A stretch of 64,000 bases of DNA from Acidobacteriota bacterium (GTDB lineage: Bacteria > Acidobacteriota > Thermoanaerobaculia > UBA5066): contig JAKOVQ010000014.1 of NCBI GenBank assembly GCA_029781975.1, positions 1 through 64,000 on the forward strand. Reading direction: 5' to 3'. Shown one piece after another: positions 18,472 to 29,693 of the stretch (its first letter is position 1; each line of letters begins with the position of its first letter). The notes below the pieces were generated by a model. The model had not been told where the DNA came from, did not search any database, and saw nothing but the letters and a program-made list of their open reading frames with translations. A program made the translations under genes and the position numbers.

Positions 18472-19704
18472 ATGGAGCTCCTGCTCGGCGGCGCGCTGGC
18501 CGTCTCGATCGTGGCGCTGGCCTGGATCCAGAGCGTCCGCGCCGTCGAGAGGGCACGCACCCGGAGGCTGGAGGACGAGCTGAGCTCCCTCCGGCGCGCG
18601 CCCGTCAGCCCGCCGCCCGGTCCCCTCGGCCCGTCCGTGGCCGACGCCGCTCCCTCGCTCGAGGACGAGCGGGAGAAGGGCGCCAGCCGGCCGCCGGAGG
18701 AAGGGGCGGTCCCGGAGGTGTCCCTCGCCGCCCGCTCCGAGGACGCTTCCGGCGCGCCGGAGCCTTCGCCGGGGCGGCGGCCGCCGGAGGGCGAGGGCCG
18801 CTCTCCCCTCGGCCCCTCCGTCTTCCGTCTCGCCCGGGCGCTCCGCGAGATGGGACCGCCGCTCGCCTCGCTCGACGCGGCAGCGAGACGGGTCCCGGCC
18901 CCGCCCGAGGAGCCGGAGAGCGCCCTCCTCGAGCCGGTCGCGCGTCCGGTCGCGGAGGAGGAGCCGTTCTCCTCGGCGGTGAGGACCGCCGAGGAGATGG
19001 CCGACGAGAGGGCGCGCCTGGCCGACGACCTCCGGAGCGTCGGCCAGGCGCTCGACCGCGCCCTCGAAGGGAGCCGGGCCGCCGAGTCGGCCCTCGAGCA
19101 GGTCGCCCGGCAGGCCGCGGCCTTCCCCGGCCTTGCCGCCGCCCTCTCGGGGCTCGCGGACCGGACGAACCTCCTCGCGCTGAACCTCGCGCTCCACGCG
19201 GCCCGCTCGGGGGACGACGGCCCGAGCGCCGAGGAGGCTGCGGCGGAGATGCGGGGGATCTTCGAGGAAGCGCGGCGCCTCGCCCGCGAGGTGACCGAGC
19301 TGGCGCGGAGGACGGGCGCCTGGGCGGACAAGTCGACGGAGCTCTTCGCCGACGTGTCCGCCGCCGCGGCCGCCGGCGACGAGCGGGGCCGGAGGGCCCG
19401 GACGCGGGTGACCGGCCTCGAGGCCCTCGGAGCGCGCCTGGGCGCAGCCCTGGAGGCGAGCGTCGACGCGGCCCGGAGGAAGGGCGAGGAGGATCGGGCC
19501 CTCGCCCGGCGCGTCGAGGCCACCGCAGCGGCCCTCGCGGTCCGGGCCGCCGGCGAGCGGGCCCGGCACCTCCGGGAGGAGGAGCTGCGCGCCCACGCCC
19601 TCGAGGCGATCGAGGGCCTGCGGGAGCTCCGCGACGCGGCCCGCGAGGTCGTCGAGACGGCCGAGCGGGGCGCGCCCGCCCGGCCCCCCGCCCGCCCCGC
19701 CTGA
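18472..19704 (+). CDS. Membrane-anchored coiled-coil protein with degenerate MCP signalling tip
   Basis: This 410-aa protein has an N-terminal transmembrane anchor (LLLGGALAVSIVALAWIQSV), an Ala/Pro/Glu-rich linker to about residue 120 and long helical coiled coils to the end. Near residue 225 the sequence GLADRTNLLALNLALHAARSGD closely follows the hairpin tip of chemoreceptors (consensus IAxQTNLLALNAAIEAARAGE). The Glu of EAAR is replaced by His and the following GRGFAVVA stretch is lost. No ligand-binding or HAMP domain is seen and no che genes are nearby. It may be a scaffold derived from an MCP rather than a working chemoreceptor. Confidence 0.72.
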   Translation: MELLLGGALAVSIVALAWIQSVRAVERARTRRLEDELSSLRRAPVSPPPGPLGPSVADAAPSLEDEREKGASRPPEEGAVPEVSLAARSEDASGAPEPSPGRRPPEGEGRSPLGPSVFRLARALREMGPPLASLDAAARRVPAPPEEPESALLEPVARPVAEEEPFSSAVRTAEEMADERARLADDLRSVGQALDRALEGSRAAESALEQVARQAAAFPGLAAALSGLADRTNLLALNLALHAARSGDDGPSAEEAAAEMRGIFEEARRLAREVTELARRTGAWADKSTELFADVSAAAAAGDERGRRARTRVTGLEALGARLGAALEASVDAARRKGEEDRALARRVEATAAALAVRAAGERARHLREEELRAHALEAIEGLRELRDAAREVVETAERGAPARPPARPA

Positions 19705-19744
19705 CGAGCGTCGCCCGCGGGGCGAGCGGCCCGAAAGGGCGAGC

Positions 19745-19773
19745 TTGACAGGGGGCTCGCCGCCTCGGAGACT
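19745..19773 (+). promoter_or_regulatory. Candidate sigma-70-type promoter (TPR gene)
   Basis: A consensus -35 TTGACA (19745-19750) is followed after 17 nt by a weak -10 GAGACT (19768-19773). The predicted start site is about 4-5 nt before the ATG at 19785, so the mRNA would be almost leaderless. Confidence 0.45.
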
Positions 19774-19784
19774 CGGCATTCGCC

Positions 19785-20336
19785 ATGGAGACGGACACGC
19801 TCGACCCCGCCGAGGTCCTTCAGGAGTGGGACGGGCAGAGCCCGGACGAGCTCGTCCACCTGGGGATCCAGGCCGCGCGGCAGGGGTCGTACGAGCGAGG
19901 CCTCATCTTCCTGAGCGAGGCGTACCGGCACTTCTCGCGGGAGAAGGACGCCAAGCAGCTCCCTGCGGCGCTCCTCTCGTACTACGGGCTCTGCCTCGCC
20001 CTCCACAAGGGCCGGATCCGGGAGGCGGTCGAGTTCTGCCAGCTGGCCATCGATCGCGAGTTCTACAACGGCGACAACTACGTCAACCTCGCGCGGGTCT
20101 ACGAGGCGGGGAGGAGCCGGCGGAAGCTGATCGACGCGATCGAGCGCGGCCTCTCCGTCGACTCCCGGAACACCGATCTGCTGAAGATGAAGGTCCTGGT
20201 CGGGGTCCGGCGGCCCCCGGTCCTCTCGTTCCTCCACCGCGACCACCCCCTGAACGTCAGCCTGGGAAGGCTCCGCCACCAGGTGAAGGGAAAGGTCGGC
20301 GTCCGGAAGAAGGCCCCCACCCCCAGGCCGACCTGA
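19785..20336 (+). CDS. TPR-repeat protein
   Basis: This 183-aa cytoplasmic protein carries TPR-like helical pairs: DELVHLGIQAARQGSYERGLIFLSEAYRHF, ALLSYYGLCLALHKGRIREAVEFCQLAI and NYVNLARVYEAGRSRRKLIDAIERGLSVD. A basic C-terminal tail follows (HQVKGKVGVRKKAPTPRP). Such proteins mediate protein contacts; no catalytic motif is seen. It stands alone between the MCP-like gene upstream and the convergent aconitase-family gene. Function unknown. Confidence 0.82.
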   Translation: METDTLDPAEVLQEWDGQSPDELVHLGIQAARQGSYERGLIFLSEAYRHFSREKDAKQLPAALLSYYGLCLALHKGRIREAVEFCQLAIDREFYNGDNYVNLARVYEAGRSRRKLIDAIERGLSVDSRNTDLLKMKVLVGVRRPPVLSFLHRDHPLNVSLGRLRHQVKGKVGVRKKAPTPRPT

Positions 20337-20357
20337 CGGCCGCCCGGGCCGGCCCGG

Positions 20358-22333
<1,976 letters not shown>

Positions 22334-22337
<4 letters not shown>

Positions 22338-22969
22338 CGGACCTTCCGCGCGATGGCGAGGCCGTCGCGGAGCGGGACGATCGTCGTCTCCAGGTCCGGG
22401 TTCTCGTAGAGCATCCGGTTGAACGCCCGGATCGCCGCCGTCTCCACGTCGTCCTCGCAGGAGGGCTGGCGGAGCCAGCCGTCCCAGAGGACGTTGTCGG
22501 TGATCAGGAGCCCGCCCGTCCTGAGCCGCGGGACCGCCTGGCGCGCGACGTCGGGGTACCCCTCCTTGTCGACGTCGTTGAAGATCAGGTCGAACTCCCC
22601 CTCGGTTTCCCGAAGGCGCGTCAGCGCGTCGCCGACGAGGAGGGTCACCCGGTCGGCGACCCCGGCCTCGGCGAGGTATCCGCCTGCCTCGTCGGCGTTC
22701 GCCTGCGACCCGTCGGTGAAGAAGACGTGCCCTCCCTCTCCGACCGCCCGAGCGAGCCAGAGCGTGGAGTAGCCGATCGCGCTCCCCAGCTCGAAGACGC
22801 GGCGCGCGCCGAGGAGCCGCGCGTACTGGGCCAGGAGGCGTCCCACCGCCGGCCCGACGATCGGGATCGAGCGCCGCGCGGCCTCGGCCTCCATCCGGGC
22901 GAGGACGGCGTCGCGCGGCGGGAGGACGGAGAGGAGGTAGTCGTCGAGGCCGGGCAACAGGAGCGACAT
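22334..22969 (-). CDS. SAM-dependent O-methyltransferase (caffeoyl-CoA OMT-like)
   Basis: This 211-aa class I methyltransferase is of the compact, metal-dependent COMT/CCoAOMT type. It begins MSLLLPGLDDYLLSVLPPRD, has the SAM-binding FELGSAIGYSTLWLA and the metal-site strands EFDLIFNDVDKEGYP and GGLLITDNVLWDG, and ends with the short C-terminal strand of the family (LRDGLAIARKVR). The ATG at 22969 fits the family start and lies 8 nt after a good promoter, so the longer reading upstream is rejected. It leads a two-gene unit with the aconitase-family gene. The substrate is unknown. Confidence 0.88.
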
Positions 22970-22977
22970 CGCCGCGA

Positions 22978-23005
22978 AGTCTAGTGGGGCCTGTCCCGAT
23001 TTCAA
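22978..23005 (-). promoter_or_regulatory. Sigma-70-type promoter giving a leaderless mRNA (O-methyltransferase)
   Basis: On the minus strand TTGAAA (23005-23000), a 16-nt spacer and TAGACT (22983-22978) end 8 nt before the ATG at 22969. This is among the best -35/-10 pairs in the window. No Shine-Dalgarno lies between the -10 box and the ATG. Confidence 0.6.
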
Positions 23006-23059
23006 GGGGAGCCGGCGCGGAGCGGGGGACGAGCCGCTCCGCACCGTCTTGCGCACGGC

Positions 23060-24664
23060 CTACTGGTGCGCCCTCTTCTCCATCTCGATGTAGGCGCCGT
23101 CGCCGGTCCGCTGCCCCGGGCCGCCGCCGTCGTTGATGACGCCGTAGGCCGCCCAGGAGTGCCCCGGAAGACCGTCCGGGCTGAAGACCTTGACCCACCC
23201 GTTCCTCACCCCCTTGAGGGCGAGGATGTTGTTGACCTGCTTCCACTCGAACGGGTTCACGGTGACGACCTCCGGGGCGCCCGCGGGCGCTCCGCCGGCG
23301 TCCCCGTCGTAGACCTGCAGGTACAGCACCGCGGGACCGTCCGTCGTCGGGTCGCCGTCGTCGAAGTTGAAGACCGCCACGTTGGAACGGTTCGTCCCGT
23401 CGGCGCGAAGCCCGAAGATGTAGGCGTCCTCGGTGTAGCAGGCCTGGTTGATCACCATCTCCGGCGAGAAGAGGCCGTACTGGCCTCCTTGCGGGGCCGT
23501 CGACTGGGAGGCTGTCCGCGCCCCCGCGTACATCTCCCGGACGTCGGAGTCCGGGCACTCGACGTAGAGCGACCCGACGAAGCTCCCGGAGCCGGCGGGG
23601 GCAAGGGGAACTCCGTTGTCGCGCAGGAACTGGATGGCGTTGGGGATGATCCGCTGCTCCGCCGGGCCGAGCGTCAGCGTCACGATCCCCGACCCGCCGG
23701 CCGCGTTCGCCGACTCGTGGTAGGTCAGTCGGAAGAGCTGGGAGTGGTCCGCGCTGTTGGAGAGGATCAGCTCGCTCCGAAACGCTCCGGCCTCGACGAG
23801 GGCGGGGACGTCCACGTTCCCGCCAACGGTGAAGTCGCCGCTCACGGGGTTGATGTACGAACCGTCGTTCGTGATGTTGTTGTTGATGACGCCGTAGGCG
23901 CGGCCGGGACAGCCGGCCTCTCCGAGGCACGGCGCGTCGACCTCGACCCAGCCGGTCGAGAAGCCGCTCTCGCCGAAGGAGAGCTGGGCCCAGCCGAGGG
24001 GTCCGACCGTGAGCGCCTCGCGAAGCACCTTCGACTGGCCGTCTCCGCTCCCCGAGAAGGCCGTCACCTTGAAGTCGATCGGGGTCGAAGGGCTGGAGTT
24101 GTAGACCGCCACGTTCGAACGGTCGGTCGCGTTGGTGCGGAGGCCGTAGATCAGGGGAATGCCCGGGTAGGTCTGCTCCGTCGGCGTCAGGCCGCGATAG
24201 GCGAGGCCGGCGCTCCCGACCGGCTGGGGCGCGCCCGTCGCCGTGGTCGTCCGGGCGGTCGCGGAAACCAGCTCGAGGGGGGAGACGTTGTCGAACGCGA
24301 CGAGGAGCGTCCCGCCCTGCTGGCCGGCGCTTCCGGAGGGGATGGGGAGCCCCTTCCCCCGCAGGTAGGCGAGGGCGTCGGGGATGTCGAGCTGACGTCC
24401 CGCCGCCAGCGTGACCGGAACGCTCCCCGAGCCGGACCCGAGCGATGCCGTGTACGTCAGCGTGGCGTTCACCGCGTTCGGCTCCGCGTTCGTCAGCTCG
24501 AGCTCCGTCGTGAAGTGAGCGGTGCCGGAGAAGACGTCGAGGACGATGGGGACGAGCCGCGACGTGGAGTCCGCGAGGACGGGAAGGGCCGCGAGGAGTA
24601 CCCCCGCAGAAAGGAGGAAGCCGAATCGACGAACGACCCGGCGACACGAAGACGGAACTTGCAC
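23060..24664 (-). CDS. Secreted protein made of two tandem two-module repeats
   Basis: This 534-aa exported protein has a signal peptide (FGFLLSAGVLLAALPVLAD). The mature part is two tandem units of about 240 residues. Each has a first module with the pattern FTTELELTN / FRSELILSN and a short LxRGKGLPIP / LRDNGVPLAP helix, and a second module opening YGLRTNATDRSNVAVYN / FGLRADGTNRSNVAVFN and closing GRAYGVINNNITND / WAAYGVINDGG. The same second module ends the secreted protein at 10143-11861. No enzymatic motif is seen; a surface or adhesive structural role is a guess. The GTG at 24664 is chosen because a Shine-Dalgarno-like GAAGGGGG lies just upstream and a signal peptide follows. Confidence 0.75.
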   Translation of the reverse strand: MQVPSSCRRVVRRFGFLLSAGVLLAALPVLADSTSRLVPIVLDVFSGTAHFTTELELTNAEPNAVNATLTYTASLGSGSGSVPVTLAAGRQLDIPDALAYLRGKGLPIPSGSAGQQGGTLLVAFDNVSPLELVSATARTTTATGAPQPVGSAGLAYRGLTPTEQTYPGIPLIYGLRTNATDRSNVAVYNSSPSTPIDFKVTAFSGSGDGQSKVLREALTVGPLGWAQLSFGESGFSTGWVEVDAPCLGEAGCPGRAYGVINNNITNDGSYINPVSGDFTVGGNVDVPALVEAGAFRSELILSNSADHSQLFRLTYHESANAAGGSGIVTLTLGPAEQRIIPNAIQFLRDNGVPLAPAGSGSFVGSLYVECPDSDVREMYAGARTASQSTAPQGGQYGLFSPEMVINQACYTEDAYIFGLRADGTNRSNVAVFNFDDGDPTTDGPAVLYLQVYDGDAGGAPAGAPEVVTVNPFEWKQVNNILALKGVRNGWVKVFSPDGLPGHSWAAYGVINDGGGPGQRTGDGAYIEMEKRAHQ

Positions 24665-25014
24665 GAGGCCCCCTTCAGACCCGCAGAGAGCGGCTCTGTC
24701 ACTGTACGATCCGGAGCCAGTCGCTGGGGACCCCCGCGGACGCGGCGGCCGCGCCGGCGCATTCGAGGGTTCGGAGCTCCTTGCAGACTCCCGCGAATTG
24801 AATATGGGTCTCAACGCTTGGAAAAGCAAGGACCGTTTTGGGCGGGACCAGGCCGAGCTCCCCCGTTCACGCCCGAGACACGCCCGACCTCGTCGCGCCG
24901 GGCCATGGCGGGGGAGGCCGTCGAGGCGTCCCACGGCCGGGGCGACATTTCGACGCTCTTGCGGGCTCGACGGGCGCTACGATCTCGCCATCTAGCCGAA
25001 CAGGGAGGGCTCGC
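24665..25014. other. 350-nt divergent spacer without a convincing gene
   Basis: This is the only gap over 300 nt in the window. It separates the secreted repeat protein (minus) from phosphoketolase (plus). An A+T-richer island lies at 24791-24845. On the minus strand it offers TTGCTT, 17 nt, CATATT as a weak promoter with a leader of about 130 nt for the secreted gene. On the plus strand TACGAT (24978-24983) is a possible -10 for phosphoketolase. A small reading frame from 24804 to 24995 has no ribosome site and an Arg-rich shadow-like composition, so it is not called. Confidence 0.4.
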
Positions 25015-27483
25015 ATGTCGAAGACCTCAAGGCCGAAGCCCGGAGCCTCCGCTCCCGTCCCCTCGAAGAGCCCGCGCGGCCCCCTGTCGCCAGAGGAGCT
25101 GCGTCGGATCCACGCCTACTGGCGCGCCGCGAACTACCTCTCGGTCGGGCAGATCTACCTCTACGACAACCCGCTCCTGAGGAAGCCGCTCACCCTCGAG
25201 CACGTGAAGCCCCGCCTCCTCGGCCACTGGGGGACGACGCCGGGGCTCAACTTCATCCACGTCCACCTCAACCGCGTGATCAAGGCGCGGGACCTCGACA
25301 TGATCTACGTCATCGGGCCGGGCCACGGCGGGCCGGCCCTCGTGGCGAACGCCTACCTCGAGGGGACGTGCAGCGAGGTCTACCCGCAGATCGGCCGGGA
25401 CGAGGAGGGGCTGAAGCGGCTCTTCACGCAGTTCTCGTTCCCGGGCGGCATCCCGAGCCACGTCGCCCCCGAGACGCCCGGCTCGATCCACGAGGGGGGC
25501 GAGCTCGGCTACGCCCTCTCGCACGCCTACGGGGCGGCGTTCGACAACCCGGGGCTCGTCGTCGCCTGCATCGTCGGCGACGGCGAGGCCGAGACCGGGC
25601 CCCTCGCCACGAGCTGGCACTCGAACAAGTTCCTCGACCCGGTGGGCGACGGGGCGGTCCTCCCGATCCTCCACCTCAACGGCTACAAGATCGCGAACCC
25701 GACGGTCCTCGCGCGGATCCCCCGCGAGGAGCTGGCGCAGCTCCTCCGCGGCTACGGCTACGAGCCGGCGTTCGTCGAGGGGGACCAGCCGGAGGCGATG
25801 CATCAGCTGATGGCCGGCGCCCTGGACCGGGCGATCGACGCGATCCGGCGAATCCAGAAGGCGGCCCGCGAGGAGGGCCGGGTGGAGAGGCCGCGCTGGC
25901 CGATGATCGTCCTGGCGACGCCGAAGGGGTGGACCGGCCCGAAGGAGGTCGACGGGAAGAGGACCGAGGGGTCGTGGCGGTCGCACCAGGTGCCGATGGG
26001 CGACATGTCGAAGCCGGGGCACGTGAAGGTCCTCGAGCGCTGGCTGAGGAGCTACGGGCCGGAGGAGCTCTTCGACGCCCGAGGCGCCCTCGTCCCCGAG
26101 CTCGCCGCGCTCCCTCCCGAAGGGACGCGGCGGATGAGCGCCAACCCGCACGCCAACGGCGGCCTCCTCCTCCGGGACCTCCGGATGCCCGACTTCCGCG
26201 ACTACGCCGTCGAGGTGCCGCGGCCGGGGGCGACGGACGCCGAGGCGACCCGGGTGATGGGCGTCTTCCTGCGCGACGTCATGAAGCTCAACCTCGAGGC
26301 CAGGAACTTCCGGCTCTTCAGCCCGGACGAGAACAACTCGAACCGGTGGGGGGACGTCCTCTCGGTGACGGACCGCGCGTGGGTCGCCGAGACCGTCCCG
26401 GGCGACGACCACCTCGCCCGGGGCGGCCGCGTCATGGAGATGCTGTCGGAGCACCAGTGCCAGGGGTGGCTGGAGGGGTACCTCCTGACGGGGCGGCACG
26501 GCTTCTTCTCGTGCTACGAGGCCTTCATCCACATCGTCGACTCGATGCTCAACCAGCACGCCAAATGGCTCAAGGTCTGCAACGGCATCCCGTGGCGGCG
26601 GTCGATCGCCTCGCTGAACTACCTCCTCAGCTCGCACGTCTGGCGGCAGGACCACAACGGCTTCTCGCACCAGGACCCCGGCTTCATCGACCACGTCGTG
26701 AACAAGAAGGCGGAGATCGTCCGCGTCTACCTCCCGCCGGACGCCAACTGCCTCCTGAGCGTCACCGACCACTGCCTGAGGAGCCGCGACTACATCAACG
26801 TGGTCGTCGCCGGCAAGCAGCCCGCGCCGCAGTGGCTCACGATGGACCAGGCGATCAAGCACTGCACGGCCGGGATCGGGATCTGGGAGTGGGCTTCGAA
26901 CGACCGGGACGGAGAGCCGGACGTCGTCATGGCGTGCGCGGGGGACGTCCCGACGCTCGAGACGCTGGCGGCGGTCTCGCTCCTCCGGAGGTACGTCCCG
27001 GAGCTCAGGATCCGCGTCATCAACGTCGTGAACCTGATGAAGCTCCAGCCGCAGAGCGAGCACCCGCACGGCCTCTCCGACCGCGACTTCGACGCCCTCT
27101 TCACGAGGGACAGGCCGATCGTCTTCGCCTTCCACGGCTACCCGTGGCTCATCCACCGGCTCACCTACCGCCGGACGAACCACCCGAACCTCCACGTGAG
27201 GGGCTACAAGGAGGAAGGGACGACGACGACGCCGTTCGACATGGCGGTGCTGAACGAGCTGGACCGGTTCCACCTCGCGCAGGACGTCATCGACCGGCTG
27301 CCGCAGCTCGGCTCGCGCAGGGCCTACGCCAAGCAGGCGATCCGCGACCGGCTCATCGACCATAAGAGCTACATCGCCCGCTTCGGCGACGACATGCCCG
27401 AAATCCGCGGCTGGAGGTGGGGAGCGGACGCGCCCGCCCCGAGCCCCGACCGGGCGGCCGACACCGCCGCGGACAACGTCTGA
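25015..27483 (+). CDS. xfp: Xylulose-5-phosphate/fructose-6-phosphate phosphoketolase
   Basis: This 822-aa thiamine-diphosphate enzyme splits xylulose 5-phosphate (and often fructose 6-phosphate) with phosphate to acetyl phosphate plus a sugar phosphate, so carbon reaches acetyl units without pyruvate decarboxylation. Full-length hallmarks are [52 protein letters not shown], the TPP motif [19 protein letters not shown] and [11 protein letters not shown]. The ATG at 25015 has AGGGAGGG 6 nt upstream, which rules out the longer reading. It is a single-gene unit. Dual substrate use is typical of the family but not decided by sequence alone. Confidence 0.95.
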   Translation: MSKTSRPKPGASAPVPSKSPRGPLSPEELRRIHAYWRAANYLSVGQIYLYDNPLLRKPLTLEHVKPRLLGHWGTTPGLNFIHVHLNRVIKARDLDMIYVIGPGHGGPALVANAYLEGTCSEVYPQIGRDEEGLKRLFTQFSFPGGIPSHVAPETPGSIHEGGELGYALSHAYGAAFDNPGLVVACIVGDGEAETGPLATSWHSNKFLDPVGDGAVLPILHLNGYKIANPTVLARIPREELAQLLRGYGYEPAFVEGDQPEAMHQLMAGALDRAIDAIRRIQKAAREEGRVERPRWPMIVLATPKGWTGPKEVDGKRTEGSWRSHQVPMGDMSKPGHVKVLERWLRSYGPEELFDARGALVPELAALPPEGTRRMSANPHANGGLLLRDLRMPDFRDYAVEVPRPGATDAEATRVMGVFLRDVMKLNLEARNFRLFSPDENNSNRWGDVLSVTDRAWVAETVPGDDHLARGGRVMEMLSEHQCQGWLEGYLLTGRHGFFSCYEAFIHIVDSMLNQHAKWLKVCNGIPWRRSIASLNYLLSSHVWRQDHNGFSHQDPGFIDHVVNKKAEIVRVYLPPDANCLLSVTDHCLRSRDYINVVVAGKQPAPQWLTMDQAIKHCTAGIGIWEWASNDRDGEPDVVMACAGDVPTLETLAAVSLLRRYVPELRIRVINVVNLMKLQPQSEHPHGLSDRDFDALFTRDRPIVFAFHGYPWLIHRLTYRRTNHPNLHVRGYKEEGTTTTPFDMAVLNELDRFHLAQDVIDRLPQLGSRRAYAKQAIRDRLIDHKSYIARFGDDMPEIRGWRWGADAPAPSPDRAADTAADNV

Positions 27484-27486
27484 GGA

Positions 27487-27516
27487 GCGGGGCCCCCGGA
27501 GCGCCGTCCGCCCCGC
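27487..27516. terminator. Weak G+C hairpin between convergent genes
   Basis: GCGGGGC (27487-27493) pairs with GCCCCGC (27510-27516) around a 16-nt loop, in the gap between phosphoketolase and the helicase gene. There is no T tract. Weaker than the other convergent-gap hairpins. Confidence 0.3.
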
Positions 27517-27526
27517 GTCCGGGGAA

Positions 27527-29653
27527 TCAGTTCACCGGCTCGTCGTCGTCGGGCTGGGCGGTCGGGTCGGCCGGCGCCGCGCCCTCCCCCGGCCCGAGGC
27601 GCGGCCTCTCGGTCCCGGCGGGGAGTGGCTCGCCGGCCCCCTCCTCCAGGACCCACCGCTCGTAGAGCGTCTCGGGGACCTCGCGCAGGAACCGGCTCGC
27701 CTCCGTGACGACGACGAGCCCGTACCGGTCGTAGGAGGAGAGGGGGTGGACGAGCGTCAGCTCGTCCTTGGCGCGCGTGACCGCCACGTAGAAGACCCGC
27801 CGCTCCTCGTCCAGCCCCTCCGCCGTCCGGCTCGCGCGGAGGTTCGGGAAGCGGTCCTCGACGAGGCCGATGACGAAGACGGCCTTCCACTCGAGCCCCT
27901 TGGCCTGGTGGACCGTGGAGAGGACGACCCGCTCGTCCTCCTTCTCCCCCGCCACCTGGTCCTCGCCCGCCGGGTCGCCGAGGAGGGTCACCTCCTCGAG
28001 GAAGCGGGCGACGTCGTCGTAGGCCAGGGCGAACTGCGCGAGCGCCTCGAGGTCGTCGAGGCGGGCGTTCGCGTTCGGGAACTTGCCGCGCGCCACGTCC
28101 GCGTACCCCCCGTCCTCGACGACGAAGCGGATCGCCTCCGCCGGGGCGGTGGCGTATGACGGGCGTCGCAGGGAGGTCATCGCGTCGCGGAACCTCTCGA
28201 GGCCCGCGCGCGCGGAAGCCGGGGCCTTGGCGAGCGGGAGGGAGAGGAACGCGCCGAGCGGGTCGGGCGCCTCGGAGACGGCGTCCCAGAGCGTCGCCGC
28301 GATCCGCTCCCCCACCTTCGGGAGGAGCTTCAGCGCCCTCTTGAACGACATCTCGTCCTTCGGGTTGACGAGGAGCCTCAGGTGCGCGAGGACGTCCTTC
28401 ACGTGGGCCTGCTCGAAGAAGCGGACCCCGGAGCGGATCTCGTACGGGATCCCCCGCCGCGTCAGCTCGATCTGGAGCTCCAGCGACTGGAAGTGGGCGC
28501 GGTAGAGGACGGCCACCTCCGGCAGCGGCGTCCCCTCGTCGCGCAGCTCCAGGATCCGCTGCGCGACGAACTCCGCCTGCTGCGCGAGGTCGCGGGCCCC
28601 GACAACGGCCACGGGAGCCCCGTCGCCCCGCGTCGGGTGGAGCGTCTTCTCGTAGCGCCGGGCGTTCCGCGCGATGGAGGCGTCGGCCAGCGCGAGGATC
28701 TGCGGCGTCGAGCGGTAGTTCGTCTCGAGGCGGTAGATCGCCGCGCCCGGGTACCGCTCGGGGAAGCCCAGGAGCGCCTCGGCGTCCGCTCCGCGGAACG
28801 AGTAGATCGACTGCGCGTCGTCGCCGACCACCATGACGTTCTTCGGCTCCGCGTCGGCCGCGAGGAGGTCGACGATCTCCGACTGGAGGCGGTTGACGTC
28901 CTGGTACTCGTCGACGAGGACGTGCCGGAAGCGCTGGGCGAGCGCCTTCCTCACCTCGGGGAAGCCGGAGAGGAGCCTCCTCAGGTTGAGGAGGAGGTCG
29001 TCGTAGTCCATCGCGTTCGCCGCGACCTTCCGCTCGAGGTACCGGCGGACGACCGCCTTGATCGGGTCGAGCTGCGCGAGGAAGTGGGGGTAGTCGGAAC
29101 GGACCACCTCGTCGACCCGGGTCCCCGTGTTGGCGGCGAAGGAGACGAGCTCCCGGAGGAGGTCCCCCTTCGGGAAGCGGCGCTCGGTGACGGGGATGCC
29201 GAGGTCCGACGTGGCCGACTCGATCAGGTCCTTGGCGTCCTCGGCGTCCAGGATCGAGAAGCGGGGGCGGTAGCCGAGGAGCTCGGCGTGCGGGCGGAGG
29301 AGCCGCGCGGCGACCGAGTGAAACGTGCCGGCCGTCATGCGCGAAAGGTCCGTCCCCAGGAGCTGCTCGGTCCGGCGCGCCATCTCGCGCGCCGCGCGGT
29401 TGGTGAAGGTGAGGAGGAGGAGCGTCTCGGGGGCGACGCCGTCCTCGACGAGGCGCGACACTCGGTAGACGAGCGTCCGCGTCTTCCCGGAGCCGGCCCC
29501 CGCCACCACCACCGTCGGGCCGTCGGGGGCGAAGACGACCGCCCGCTGCTCCGGGTTCAGCTCGCGCTGGTAGTCGATCCGGTACGCCCGCGCCGGCCCA
29601 GACCTCTTGAGGACGTAGCGCCGGGGCGCGGAGGGAGGGGCCTCGGACGTCAT
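27527..29653 (-). CDS. UvrD/Rep-family superfamily 1 DNA helicase
   Basis: This 708-aa 3'-5' DNA helicase has the SF1A motifs in order: Q-motif/LNPEQRAVV, Walker A VVAGAGSGKTRTLV, motif Ia LLLTFTNRAAREM, TAGTFHSVAARLL, Walker B VLVDEYQDVNRLQ, motif III VVGDDAQSIYSFRGAD, motif IV YRLETNYRSTP, motif V STVHQAKGLEWKAVFVIGL and motif VI VFYVAVTRAKDELTL. It is of UvrD/PcrA size with a short Pro-rich tail and no nuclease domain. A repair or replication-restart role is expected. Assignment between UvrD and PcrA is not made. The start is the ATG at 29653, apparently leaderless. Confidence 0.93.
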   Translation of the reverse strand: MTSEAPPSAPRRYVLKRSGPARAYRIDYQRELNPEQRAVVFAPDGPTVVVAGAGSGKTRTLVYRVSRLVEDGVAPETLLLLTFTNRAAREMARRTEQLLGTDLSRMTAGTFHSVAARLLRPHAELLGYRPRFSILDAEDAKDLIESATSDLGIPVTERRFPKGDLLRELVSFAANTGTRVDEVVRSDYPHFLAQLDPIKAVVRRYLERKVAANAMDYDDLLLNLRRLLSGFPEVRKALAQRFRHVLVDEYQDVNRLQSEIVDLLAADAEPKNVMVVGDDAQSIYSFRGADAEALLGFPERYPGAAIYRLETNYRSTPQILALADASIARNARRYEKTLHPTRGDGAPVAVVGARDLAQQAEFVAQRILELRDEGTPLPEVAVLYRAHFQSLELQIELTRRGIPYEIRSGVRFFEQAHVKDVLAHLRLLVNPKDEMSFKRALKLLPKVGERIAATLWDAVSEAPDPLGAFLSLPLAKAPASARAGLERFRDAMTSLRRPSYATAPAEAIRFVVEDGGYADVARGKFPNANARLDDLEALAQFALAYDDVARFLEEVTLLGDPAGEDQVAGEKEDERVVLSTVHQAKGLEWKAVFVIGLVEDRFPNLRASRTAEGLDEERRVFYVAVTRAKDELTLVHPLSSYDRYGLVVVTEASRFLREVPETLYERWVLEEGAGEPLPAGTERPRLGPGEGAAPADPTAQPDDDEPVN

Positions 29654-29659
29654 GGCCGG

Positions 29660-29665
29660 AGTATG
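29660..29665 (-). promoter_or_regulatory. Candidate -10 box of a leaderless promoter (helicase)
   Basis: The minus strand reads CATACT ending 6 nt before the ATG at 29653, with CCGGCC between. It matches 4 of 6 consensus bases and no Shine-Dalgarno is present. Confidence 0.38.
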
Positions 29666-29693
29666 GCGCCTGGCGCGGTCGGGCCGGCGCCCG

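Noticed and set aside
22338-24647. N-terminal extension of the aconitase-family reading to 24647
   Set aside because: It would cover the O-methyltransferase and the secreted protein, both real genes. The GTG at 22337 in a GTGA overlap is the sensible start.
24838-25014. Upstream extension of phosphoketolase
   Set aside because: The family starts near MSKTSRP..., and a Shine-Dalgarno precedes the ATG at 25015; the upstream reading is Arg-rich and unlike the family.
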